32,297 nt of DNA, taken from NCBI GenBank assembly GCA_947243845.1, contig CAMXIF010000032.1:1-32297 (forward strand). The letters are read 5' to 3'. Under the pieces are notes generated by a model. The model saw only the letters and a list, made by a program, of their open reading frames with translations, was not told where the DNA came from and searched no databases. Both the position numbers and the translations under genes were made by a program. Below, piece by piece: positions 26,153-32,297 of the stretch. The DNA is from an uncultured bacterium (GTDB lineage: Bacteria; Bacillota; Clostridia; Lachnospirales; Lachnospiraceae). Within the stretch, counting starts at the first letter, position 1. Each line of letters starts with the position of its first letter.

Positions 26153-27232
26153 ATGTTTGATAAATTAGAGGATTTACTCAGAAAATTTGAGGAGATCATG
26201 AACGAGTTAAGTGAGCCCACAGTGGCTGAAAATCAGGAGCGGTTTCGAGCGCTGATGAAGGAACAGAGTGATTTGACTCCTATAGTCAATGCGTATAAAG
26301 AATATAAAAAGAGCAAACAGGACATTGAAGACAGTTTGGCTATGCTGGATGAAGAGTCCGATGCGGATATGCGGGAGATGCTGAAGGATGAACTGGCGGA
26401 GGCCAAGAAGCGGGTGGAAGAACTGGAGCACACGCTGAAGATTCTGCTTTTGCCCAAAGATCCCAATGATGACAAGAACGTAATTGTAGAGATTCGTGCT
26501 GGAGCTGGCGGGGACGAAGCGGCGCTGTTTGCAGCGGAAATCTACCGTATGTATGTGCACTATGCGGAGGGACGGCGCTGGAAGGTAGAGACCATGGAAG
26601 TGGAAGAGATTGGGATTGGCGGTATGAAGAGTGTTACCTTTATGGTGACCGGGCAGGGCGCTTATTCCGTCTTGAAGTATGAGAGCGGCGTGCACCGTGT
26701 ACAGCGTGTGCCGGAGACGGAGTCCGGCGGCAGGATTCATACGTCCACCATCAGCGTGGCAGTGATGCCGGAGGTAGATGAGGATATAGATATCGTAATT
26801 GAGGACAAAGATATACGAATAGACGTCATGAGGGCTTCGGGCAATGGAGGACAGTGCGTTAACACCACGGACTCGGCAGTGCGCCTGACGCATTATCCGA
26901 CAGGCATCGTGGTCTACAGCCAGACGGAGAAATCCCAGATTCAGAATAAGGCCAAGGCGTTTGCACTCCTGCGGGCAAAACTGTATGATATGGAACAGCA
27001 GCAGCGTCATGACGCGGAGGCGGAGATGCGCAGAAGCCAGATAGGTACCGGCGATCGTTCTGAGAAGATTAGAACGTATAATTTCCCGCAGGGGCGTGTC
27101 ACAGATCACAGGATTAACCTGACGCTCTATAAACTGGAGAAGATCATGAACGGCGATATCCAGGAAATCATAGACGCCTGTATTGCCGCCGATCAGGCCG
27201 CCAAGTTGTGCATTTTAAATCAGGAGGCTTAA
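26153..27232 (+). CDS. prfA: Peptide chain release factor 1
   Basis: RF1 reads UAA and UAG and triggers peptide release. ATG 26153 follows GGAGGT (26143-26148) and gives 359 aa. The GGQ motif is Gly232-Gln234, with the Gln the PrmC target. The stop-codon tripeptide region reads [14 protein letters not shown], so the PxT tripeptide is Pro187-Glu188-Thr189, compared with PAT in E. coli. The Thr that defines RF1 is kept. A strong terminator follows. Confidence 0.97.
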   Translation: MFDKLEDLLRKFEEIMNELSEPTVAENQERFRALMKEQSDLTPIVNAYKEYKKSKQDIEDSLAMLDEESDADMREMLKDELAEAKKRVEELEHTLKILLLPKDPNDDKNVIVEIRAGAGGDEAALFAAEIYRMYVHYAEGRRWKVETMEVEEIGIGGMKSVTFMVTGQGAYSVLKYESGVHRVQRVPETESGGRIHTSTISVAVMPEVDEDIDIVIEDKDIRIDVMRASGNGGQCVNTTDSAVRLTHYPTGIVVYSQTEKSQIQNKAKAFALLRAKLYDMEQQQRHDAEAEMRRSQIGTGDRSEKIRTYNFPQGRVTDHRINLTLYKLEKIMNGDIQEIIDACIAADQAAKLCILNQEA

Positions 27233-27297
27233 AAGCTTGATTATATGCGGGTTCCTGGGTTATACCAGTTTATGACTACTTCATAATATTGCTTAAG

Positions 27298-27340
27298 AAT
27301 CGGTTCGTTTGAGATAAAAATGAGCCGATTTTTTATTTTT
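27298..27340 (+). terminator. Intrinsic terminator after prfA
   Basis: AATCGGTTC (27298-27306) pairs with GAGCCGATT (27322-27330) with one G-T pair, followed by a long T-rich tail (27329-27340). It ends the rho-to-prfA region and isolates the transcript downstream. Confidence 0.85.
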
Positions 27341-27551
27341 CCGGTTTATAGCTAATTTCGCAGCCACTTTGTCTGGGGGAGTTTACAGACGTTTGTATAA
27401 CTATTAGAAGAGTGATACAGCCAGCAATCAATATATGTCCAAATATCTTTATACGATATTGTGTGTTAGATTTGCTTGATATAGGACAGAGGAGGGGAAA
27501 GGAATGGTTTGTATTTACAGAAGGAGTCAGGGGTATTGGCGGTGCAGATTT
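27341..27551. other. Intergenic stretch without a convincing gene
   Basis: No reading frame here has both a good start and protein-like composition. A 27-codon ORF at 27504 sits behind a purine-rich AGGAGGGGAAAGGA, but its content looks random and it runs through the next promoter. A minus-strand frame ending at 27333 has a short hydrophobic stretch (ILIAGCITLLIVI) but no ATG or ribosome site. Confidence 0.5.
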
Positions 27552-27585
27552 TTGACTTGTGCAAAGGTGGCAAGTATGGTAAAAT
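27552..27585 (+). promoter_or_regulatory. Promoter(s) before the candidate structured RNA
   Basis: Two overlapping arrangements have ideal 17-nt spacers. One is TTGACT (27552-27557) with TATGGT (27575-27580). The other is TTGTGC (27557-27562) with TAAAAT (27580-27585). Either would start transcription near 27587-27593. Confidence 0.55.
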
Positions 27586-27589
27586 AAAC

Positions 27590-27942
27590 CTTGAGATTTC
27601 AAGAGGACAAGGGTGTACCACCCGGCACTGTTGGCGCAGTGCCGGGCAAGGTTGGTATCATGACTACCACACAATACAGACCAAATCTGCGATACACGCA
27701 AGAGTAATTATACCCCACAGGAGGTAAAATTACAATATTTTTGTTCGTGTCAGGGCAGAGGGAGTCTAAGCCTTAAGATGATATATTGAGGTGTAGGAGT
27801 GTGGACGCATACTGCTGCACCTCTCTTGATTTCTCACTTGGGTGAATCAGCGGTGGAGAAATCCGCCGCTGTGTATCCAGTGTGGGAAGTCGGAGTTTGA
27901 GAGAACTGCGATTAGTTGTTGTGCTTTTCGCAGTTCTTTTTT
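27590..27942 (+). ncRNA. Candidate structured non-coding RNA or long structured leader
   Basis: About 350 nt lie between a promoter and an intrinsic terminator with no convincing ORF. The stems are: 27590-27594 with 27599-27603; 27621-27629 with 27638-27646 (perfect 9 bp, GC-rich); 27688-27691 with 27697-27700; 27705-27710 with 27727-27732 around a partly paired core; 27788-27796 with 27815-27823, enclosing 27798-27803 with 27808-27813 (15 bp, GACG loop); and 27848-27857 with 27862-27871 (10 bp, GAAA tetraloop) on a lower stem 27838-27844/27874-27880. The terminator is 27902-27942. I see no RNase P, tmRNA, SRP or known riboswitch consensus. It may instead be an attenuating leader of the zinc-ribbon gene that starts 39 nt later. 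Confidence 0.55.
27902..27942 (+). terminator. Intrinsic terminator closing the candidate RNA
   Basis: AGAACTGCG (27902-27910) pairs perfectly with CGCAGTTCT (27929-27937) around an 18-nt loop, followed by six T (27937-27942). It lies between the structured region and the next Shine-Dalgarno, which suits either a free RNA 3' end or a conditional leader terminator. Confidence 0.8.
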
Positions 27943-27980
27943 GCTTACATTTTTTAAAAACTTAAGGAGGAGACAAGGCC

Positions 27981-28727
27981 ATGTTTTGTGTACAGTGTGG
28001 GAAAGAGCTTCCAGAAGGCGCATCAGTGTGTCCTGACTGTGGGGCGAAGGTAGAAAAGGAGATTAACTTTGCCGATGTGACAAGCTATGCGGGCCAGAAA
28101 GCCCAGCAGGTGTCTGACAGCATACAGACCCAGGTGCAGAATTTTCGTCAGGCACAGGAGGAAGCGGCAGAAAGCAGGAAGGTTAAGGATATCCGTGAGC
28201 TGTTTGTAAATGAGGAGGAACAGCAGAAGGCAGTCATAGGAGGAGGCTGTCTGAGTAATATGCTCCATTCAGGGGTACTGGGAAAAGGCTTTGGGGTGCT
28301 TACAGACCGTAGACTCTATTACAGAGGTAAATGTTTTTATAGGATTGGCGGCAGATATATGAAGTCAGATGAAGACTGTACGGTGGATTTGCAGGATATT
28401 ACATCCAGTGGGTTTACATATGCGAGAAACCTTATATGGATGGCGCTCGCAACGCTGTCAGGCATGGCATCACTTTTTTTGTTTGTTACAGTAATTGGGG
28501 CGGCCAGATATGATAGACCATTTTTTACATTTTGGTTATTTGCATTCTTAATGGTTACAGTTCTTTTTAGCCTTTTATTTGTTATAAGTAAAAAGACCAT
28601 ATATGAAGTGACTTTTGCAGGAGGGACTCTTTCCATTAAGGCATCCTCCTATGGAGTGCAGGAAGTCAGGGCTTTTGACAAAGCTCTGCGCAGGGAAAAA
28701 GACAGTCTTCTGAAAAAGATGCATTGA
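27981..28727 (+). CDS. Zinc-ribbon membrane protein, 248 aa
   Basis: ATG 27981 follows AAGGAGGAG (27964-27972). Residues 3-20 form a zinc ribbon (FCVQCGKEL, then VCPDCGAKV). A helical, Gln-rich linker covers about 30-75, probably a coiled coil. Next is a beta-rich region (GVLTDRRLYYRGKCF..., about 100-140) that resembles bacterial PH-like domains. Two membrane segments lie near 152-174 and 181-203, and the C-terminus is again beta-like and basic. No enzymatic motif is seen. It heads a group of co-oriented genes, two of which share the same N-terminal ribbon. The function is unknown; protein-protein scaffolding at the membrane is a guess. Confidence 0.75.
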   Translation: MFCVQCGKELPEGASVCPDCGAKVEKEINFADVTSYAGQKAQQVSDSIQTQVQNFRQAQEEAAESRKVKDIRELFVNEEEQQKAVIGGGCLSNMLHSGVLGKGFGVLTDRRLYYRGKCFYRIGGRYMKSDEDCTVDLQDITSSGFTYARNLIWMALATLSGMASLFLFVTVIGAARYDRPFFTFWLFAFLMVTVLFSLLFVISKKTIYEVTFAGGTLSIKASSYGVQEVRAFDKALRREKDSLLKKMH

Positions 28728-28800
28728 ATGATTGGAAGTTTTATGGAAGAGATGGCCATTTACTGGTTATCTCTTTCATGGCGGATATAAGGAGGAAATA

Positions 28801-29535
28801 ATGTTTTGCAGAAAATGTGGAAAGCAGATAAAGGATGGCATATTATTTTGTCCTTATTGTGGGCAGAAGATTGCGATAGCGCCATCTTTACCGCAGATGG
28901 ATGTAGTGCCGTTTAAGGGGCAGAAAGAAGAGCCGGCAGTAAAAGGTTCATCCGCCAGACAGGAGATAAGGAAGAAATCCCCAGGGGCAAAGAGCCTGAT
29001 ACTGACTGTCATCATAGGAGCTTTACTGATGATAGTCGCAGTGCTGGCATTTATGCTTTATTCAAAGCAGTCCAAAGATGAGGAAGAGAAACCGTATCGG
29101 GGGTATCAGGAAGTTACGGAGAATGTAAGCGGCTATAGTGGAGAAGGGAGTGAAATGCCCGTGGCTGATATGGCTGAGACGATTGATGACGCGGATGCAC
29201 AGGAACAGCCATATGAGGAAGCGGGTGCAGAACAGGAGCCTGCACAGGAAGAACAATACAGCCAATATGTGCTGCCAGAGAGTGATTCTGCGTATCTTAC
29301 CATGTCAGATTTAGAAGGGCTTACCAGGGAAGAATGCAGGATTGCAAGGAATGAGCTGTATGCGAGGCATGGGCGAAGATTTGATGATGTAGAACTTCAG
29401 GGGTATTTTGAATCCTGTGACTGGTATGAAGGCGCCATTAGCCCAGAAGATTTTGACGATTCTGTATTGAATGAGTATGAGGTGGCTAACCGTGACCTGA
29501 TAGTCATGTATGAGAAGGAGCAGGGGTATCGATGA
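28801..29535 (+). CDS. Zinc-ribbon, single-TM protein with C-terminal YARHG domain
   Basis: ATG 28801 follows AAGGAGG and gives 244 aa; an in-frame upstream extension to 28732 lacks such a site. The order is: zinc ribbon ([19 protein letters not shown]), a basic linker, one membrane segment (about 62-84, [21 protein letters not shown]), a long acidic Glu/Gln-rich spacer, and a YARHG domain (about 165-240: [21 protein letters not shown], then CDWYEG). YARHG domains are extracellular modules of unknown ligand, common in Firmicutes. The topology is ribbon inside, YARHG outside. The stop overlaps the amidase start by 4 nt. Confidence 0.88.
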   Translation: MFCRKCGKQIKDGILFCPYCGQKIAIAPSLPQMDVVPFKGQKEEPAVKGSSARQEIRKKSPGAKSLILTVIIGALLMIVAVLAFMLYSKQSKDEEEKPYRGYQEVTENVSGYSGEGSEMPVADMAETIDDADAQEQPYEEAGAEQEPAQEEQYSQYVLPESDSAYLTMSDLEGLTREECRIARNELYARHGRRFDDVELQGYFESCDWYEGAISPEDFDDSVLNEYEVANRDLIVMYEKEQGYR

Positions 29536-30401
29536 AGGTGAGAGCACTTGTAGTTATCTCTCTGTGTGTAATGCTTTTTCTGTCTGGCTGTGGCAGGGGT
29601 ACCAGCGAGCCTGATACGGAAGGGATGAATATACAGGCATTGGAGGAGGAATATGTGGAAACAGTTCCGGCAGAAGCCGAAGCAATGCCAGAGACATACA
29701 CCGAAGACATGGAAGAAGAAACGCCGCCTGCGAAGACAGAGGAGCATGCCGGCAATGGTTTTCTGGTGGTGATAGATGCGGGGCATCAGGCAAAGGCCAA
29801 CACAGAAAAGGAACCAGTCGGACCAAATGCGTCAGAGACAAAAATAAAAGTGTCAGGCGGCACAGCAGGCGTTGCCAGCGGTCTGGCTGAATATGAGCTT
29901 ACACTGGCGGTTTCGGAGAAGCTTTGCGCCGAACTGGAAAGGCGGGGGTATGAGGTCATCATGGTAAGGGATTCCAATGACGTTGACATCAGCAACAGTG
30001 AAAGGGCGGCAGTTGCCAATGAGGCAAAGGCAGACGCATTTGTGCGTATCCATGCAAACGGATCTGAAAATCAGAATGCCAGAGGAGCCATGACCATCTG
30101 CCAGACGCCGCAGAACCCATATAATGCCGGACTGTACGAAGAAAGCAGGGCGTTGTCTGAGATGGTGCTGGAGGCGCTGGTGGAGAAGACAGGCTGTGAA
30201 AAGGAATATGTCTGGGAGACCGATACGATGAGCGGCATCAACTGGTGCCAGGTTCCCGTGACTATTGTGGAGATGGGATATATGACAAATCCAGAAGAGG
30301 ATAAGCTGATGGCTACAGAGGAGTACCAGCAGAAGATAGTAGAAGGCATTGCTGATGGAGTGGATGATTATTTAGATGACAGGAAGGAGATGTTACCATG
30401 A
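29532..30401 (+). CDS. N-acetylmuramoyl-L-alanine amidase (Amidase_3), lipoprotein
   Basis: This enzyme cleaves the amide between N-acetylmuramic acid and L-alanine in peptidoglycan. The 289-aa protein has a lipoprotein signal with Cys20 (FLSGC). A Glu-rich spacer follows to about residue 73, then the catalytic domain. Zinc ligands fit His85 (VIDAGHQ), Glu120 (GLAEYELTL) and His174 (RIHANG), with catalytic Glu247 in [10 protein letters not shown]. The domain is complete, and no cell-wall-binding repeat is present. Start and stop overlap both neighbours by 4 nt (ATGA), so it is translationally coupled to the YARHG protein before it and the small membrane protein after it. Confidence 0.95.
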   Translation: MKVRALVVISLCVMLFLSGCGRGTSEPDTEGMNIQALEEEYVETVPAEAEAMPETYTEDMEEETPPAKTEEHAGNGFLVVIDAGHQAKANTEKEPVGPNASETKIKVSGGTAGVASGLAEYELTLAVSEKLCAELERRGYEVIMVRDSNDVDISNSERAAVANEAKADAFVRIHANGSENQNARGAMTICQTPQNPYNAGLYEESRALSEMVLEALVEKTGCEKEYVWETDTMSGINWCQVPVTIVEMGYMTNPEEDKLMATEEYQQKIVEGIADGVDDYLDDRKEMLP

Positions 30402-30811
30402 GTTCCCCCAATAAAACCGTTATGAAGCATTCAATAAAATTGATTTGTGCTGGTATCTTTGCAGTTCTTGGGATTATATTGCTTGCTACTTTGTTTTTTC
30501 CTAAGCATAAAGATACTTATAGGCCGGGCACCTATACAACTTCGCTTACTTTGAATGATAATATGATAGAGATTGAAGTTACAGTAGATGAAGAAACTAT
30601 CAAAAGTATTCGTATGGTTAACTTGGAAGAAGATACAATTACCATGTTTCCATTAATTGAACCAACGTTTGAAGAACTTGTATCCCAGATATATGAAAAT
30701 CAGTCATTGGAAGGTATAGGCTATTCTGATGAGAGCAAATATACATCCACGGTATTGTTAGAGGCTATAAAGGAATGCCTGGCAAAGGCGGAAGGCGATG
30801 CAGAAAAATAA
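30398..30811 (+). CDS. Small membrane-anchored protein, FMN-binding-like fold possible, 137 aa
   Basis: ATG 30398 overlaps the amidase stop and follows AAGGAGAT. Residues 10-34 form one membrane segment. The outer part ([35 protein letters not shown], then [17 protein letters not shown]) recalls small FMN-binding-type domains, where GxYT and a late Ser/Thr-rich turn recur. No cofactor residue can be proven, so the fold is tentative. It is visibly more AT-rich than the amidase, hinting at a different history even though the two are coupled. Confidence 0.7.
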   Translation: MSSPNKTVMKHSIKLICAGIFAVLGIILLATLFFPKHKDTYRPGTYTTSLTLNDNMIEIEVTVDEETIKSIRMVNLEEDTITMFPLIEPTFEELVSQIYENQSLEGIGYSDESKYTSTVLLEAIKECLAKAEGDAEK

Positions 30812-30898
30812 TAACAGTATATGTGTATCTTCAAGCCATTAGAGAGATAAGGTGGAGAATAAAGCAGCTTTCAATACAATTTTAGAAGGAGATGTACT

Positions 30899-32257
30899 AT
30901 GTTTTGTATAAAGTGTGGAAAGAAGATAGATGATGACAGTGTTTTCTGCCCTTATTGTGGTCAGAAGGTAAATGATCCAGTAGAAACAAAAAATTTATCC
31001 AGTGGGGTATCGAAAGAACCAATTTCTGGCGGAATGAAGAATAAAATGCCGCTGGTCGGTATAGCTGTGGCTCTTGTTGCAGTGGCGGCGGTTGTTTTGT
31101 GTGTTATCAAGGTGGCAGGCGGAGATAAGTTTGGTAAAACGCTTCCGGAAAAACTTTTTTTGATGTCAGCGGAAGACCATGCATCCCTGACATGGGAAGA
31201 TGTCAGGGATATGTTGGATGAAGAGGGAACACTGTACCAGCAGATAGATGAGAGCGTGCAGACATCAACTACAGATTCCTTTATGGGGTACGACTGCATT
31301 TATGGATATGGAGAATATAGCAATAATGTTGGTGCAGCACCATCAGGAGTGGCTTGGATTTCCACTTCTCCCTATTTTTATGTGGCTTTTAATACGGAAG
31401 AAGATTTTAAGGATGGTCAGGAATCCATAAAGAAATATTTGGAGAAAGAACTTGAACAAAACTCTGTTGCCCTTAAAACAGATAGTCTCTTTTTGTCAGG
31501 AGACACCTATCTGATAGAGTGTTCAGATAAAGGCGTGGATGAGTTTTGGGATAAACTTCTGACTTGGGAGGATGGAAGTGTAGATATAGAAAACGATTTA
31601 TTTGGGGATGATAACAGTCTGTTGAGAAAGTGTAAGGAACTTATTCAATCTGGAGAGAAGCTTGATGAGAAAGCTTTTCGTGAAATAGCAGACAGTATGG
31701 ATTATAAAATGTATAAATTTGTTCAGGTATGCTATCCGCAGATGGAGGATGGGGTGCGTGAAATGTTTCCAAGAGATAAGTCATATACAGATTATATGTG
31801 CGTTTTGCAGATAGTATGTGTTCCCATGACAGAAGAACAATATATAGCGTTTGCGGGAACATGGGGATATGATGCGGTTAGCCATAAGGATATTGATTTG
31901 AGTAAATTTGAAACAGATATTGATTTGTCTGTCTGGGAAGATGATAATATAAAACTGCCTTGGCAGGATGAAAGTATTGAAATGAAAGATGCAGCCAAAC
32001 GTGTTCTGTTTTTTATGCAGGAGTACGATTATGATTTGCTGTCAGGGGAATATCTGAAAGATGATATGGAAAAGCGAAAATGGTATCTTGACCATTTCAG
32101 GTGGGATATTCATACAAATACAAAAGTTGATTTAGAAGAATACAGGGGGGCTGTTGAAATTTACCTTGCTGTTACGGATGATTATAATTCCGCAACCCAT
32201 AAGCCTTTTGAAAGTGAATTAGATAAAGCCTTATATTTAGCAGAAGTGAATTGTTAG
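30899..32257 (+). CDS. Zinc-ribbon, single-TM protein with large extracellular part, 452 aa
   Basis: ATG 30899 follows AGAAGGAGA. Residues 3-23 are the same ribbon type ([19 protein letters not shown]). A polar linker and one membrane segment (about 50-72, VGIAVALVAVAAVVLCVI) follow, then about 375 acidic residues outside that I do not recognise. This part is rich in Asp, Glu and aromatic residues, has no YARHG signature and no catalytic motif, and may hold two related halves. The DNA is AT-rich like the preceding gene. The shared ribbon links it to the genes at 27981 and 28801. Confidence 0.75.
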   Translation: MFCIKCGKKIDDDSVFCPYCGQKVNDPVETKNLSSGVSKEPISGGMKNKMPLVGIAVALVAVAAVVLCVIKVAGGDKFGKTLPEKLFLMSAEDHASLTWEDVRDMLDEEGTLYQQIDESVQTSTTDSFMGYDCIYGYGEYSNNVGAAPSGVAWISTSPYFYVAFNTEEDFKDGQESIKKYLEKELEQNSVALKTDSLFLSGDTYLIECSDKGVDEFWDKLLTWEDGSVDIENDLFGDDNSLLRKCKELIQSGEKLDEKAFREIADSMDYKMYKFVQVCYPQMEDGVREMFPRDKSYTDYMCVLQIVCVPMTEEQYIAFAGTWGYDAVSHKDIDLSKFETDIDLSVWEDDNIKLPWQDESIEMKDAAKRVLFFMQEYDYDLLSGEYLKDDMEKRKWYLDHFRWDIHTNTKVDLEEYRGAVEIYLAVTDDYNSATHKPFESELDKALYLAEVNC

Positions 32258-32297
32258 TAAAGTGGGTTTTGCCAAAAACAAGTGGAAGAAAAGCTGG

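Noticed and set aside
26207..27109. 300-codon minus-strand frame opposite prfA
   Set aside because: It is a shadow of RF1, which is certain on the plus strand.
27333..27701. Minus-strand frame with a short hydrophobic stretch, considered as a small toxin-like peptide
   Set aside because: The hydrophobic part has no ATG and no ribosome site. The longer frame runs antisense through the candidate RNA and looks random.
27509..27727. 72-codon plus-strand frame across the promoter and 5' part of the candidate RNA
   Set aside because: It starts upstream of the promoter and spans a 9-bp perfect hairpin. It has no Shine-Dalgarno at its start and no protein-like pattern.

Overview
The window looks like chromosome from a gut-type Clostridia bacterium, most likely Lachnospiraceae. 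The basis is the mix of gene families: DUF4250, DUF4364, DUF975, an orphan RACo-like ferredoxin/ASKHA protein and a DUF5722 glycosidase-like protein. A CIRCE-controlled clpB and the conserved order rho-rpmE-yqhQ(DUF1385)-prmC-prfA agree with this. Ribosome binding sites are strong (AGGAGG type). The assignment rests on recalled families, not on a search.

Layout. 1-1028: accessory DNA with a small unknown protein, an intrinsic terminator, a coding-like scar, three 'cataaaatg' motifs exactly 25 bp apart, and a small Mor-like DNA-binding protein. 1147-4509: a large lipoprotein alpha-L-rhamnosidase (GH78). 4560-5566: a mobile-element scar with a Cys-rich small ORF, a decayed tyrosine integrase and a 108-bp block of palindromes. 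5581-8258: CIRCE operator, promoter and clpB. 8402-12982: an FAD/Rieske oxidoreductase, an S66 LD-carboxypeptidase carrying two tandem-repeat expansions, a DUF4250 protein and a RACo-like protein. 13128-19228: a DUF975 membrane protein, a VanR/VanS-type two-component pair, a polysaccharide deacetylase and a membrane-anchored DUF5722 protein, which together suggest envelope or surface-glycan work. 19282-21936 (minus strand): malic enzyme, a YtqA-type radical SAM protein and DUF4364, closely packed. 22302-27232: the translation/termination cluster rho, rpmE, yqhQ, prmC, prfA.

27341-32257 is the least explained part. A promoter-like sequence is followed by about 350 nt with no convincing ORF. 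This stretch has several strong stem-loops, one with a GAAA tetraloop, and ends in an intrinsic terminator. I call it a candidate structured non-coding RNA or long leader. Directly after it come five co-oriented genes: three proteins that each begin with the same MFCxxCGK zinc ribbon and carry membrane segments, a lipoprotein N-acetylmuramoyl-L-alanine amidase, and a small membrane-anchored protein. Overlapping stop/start codons join three of them. The RNA plus this zinc-ribbon/amidase cassette is the best candidate for something undescribed.

The genes divide into housekeeping (clpB, rho to prfA, malic enzyme), envelope modification (deacetylase, DUF5722, LD-carboxypeptidase, amidase, two-component system), glycan foraging (rhamnosidase) and mobile-DNA residue. 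No tRNA, rRNA or CRISPR array was seen.
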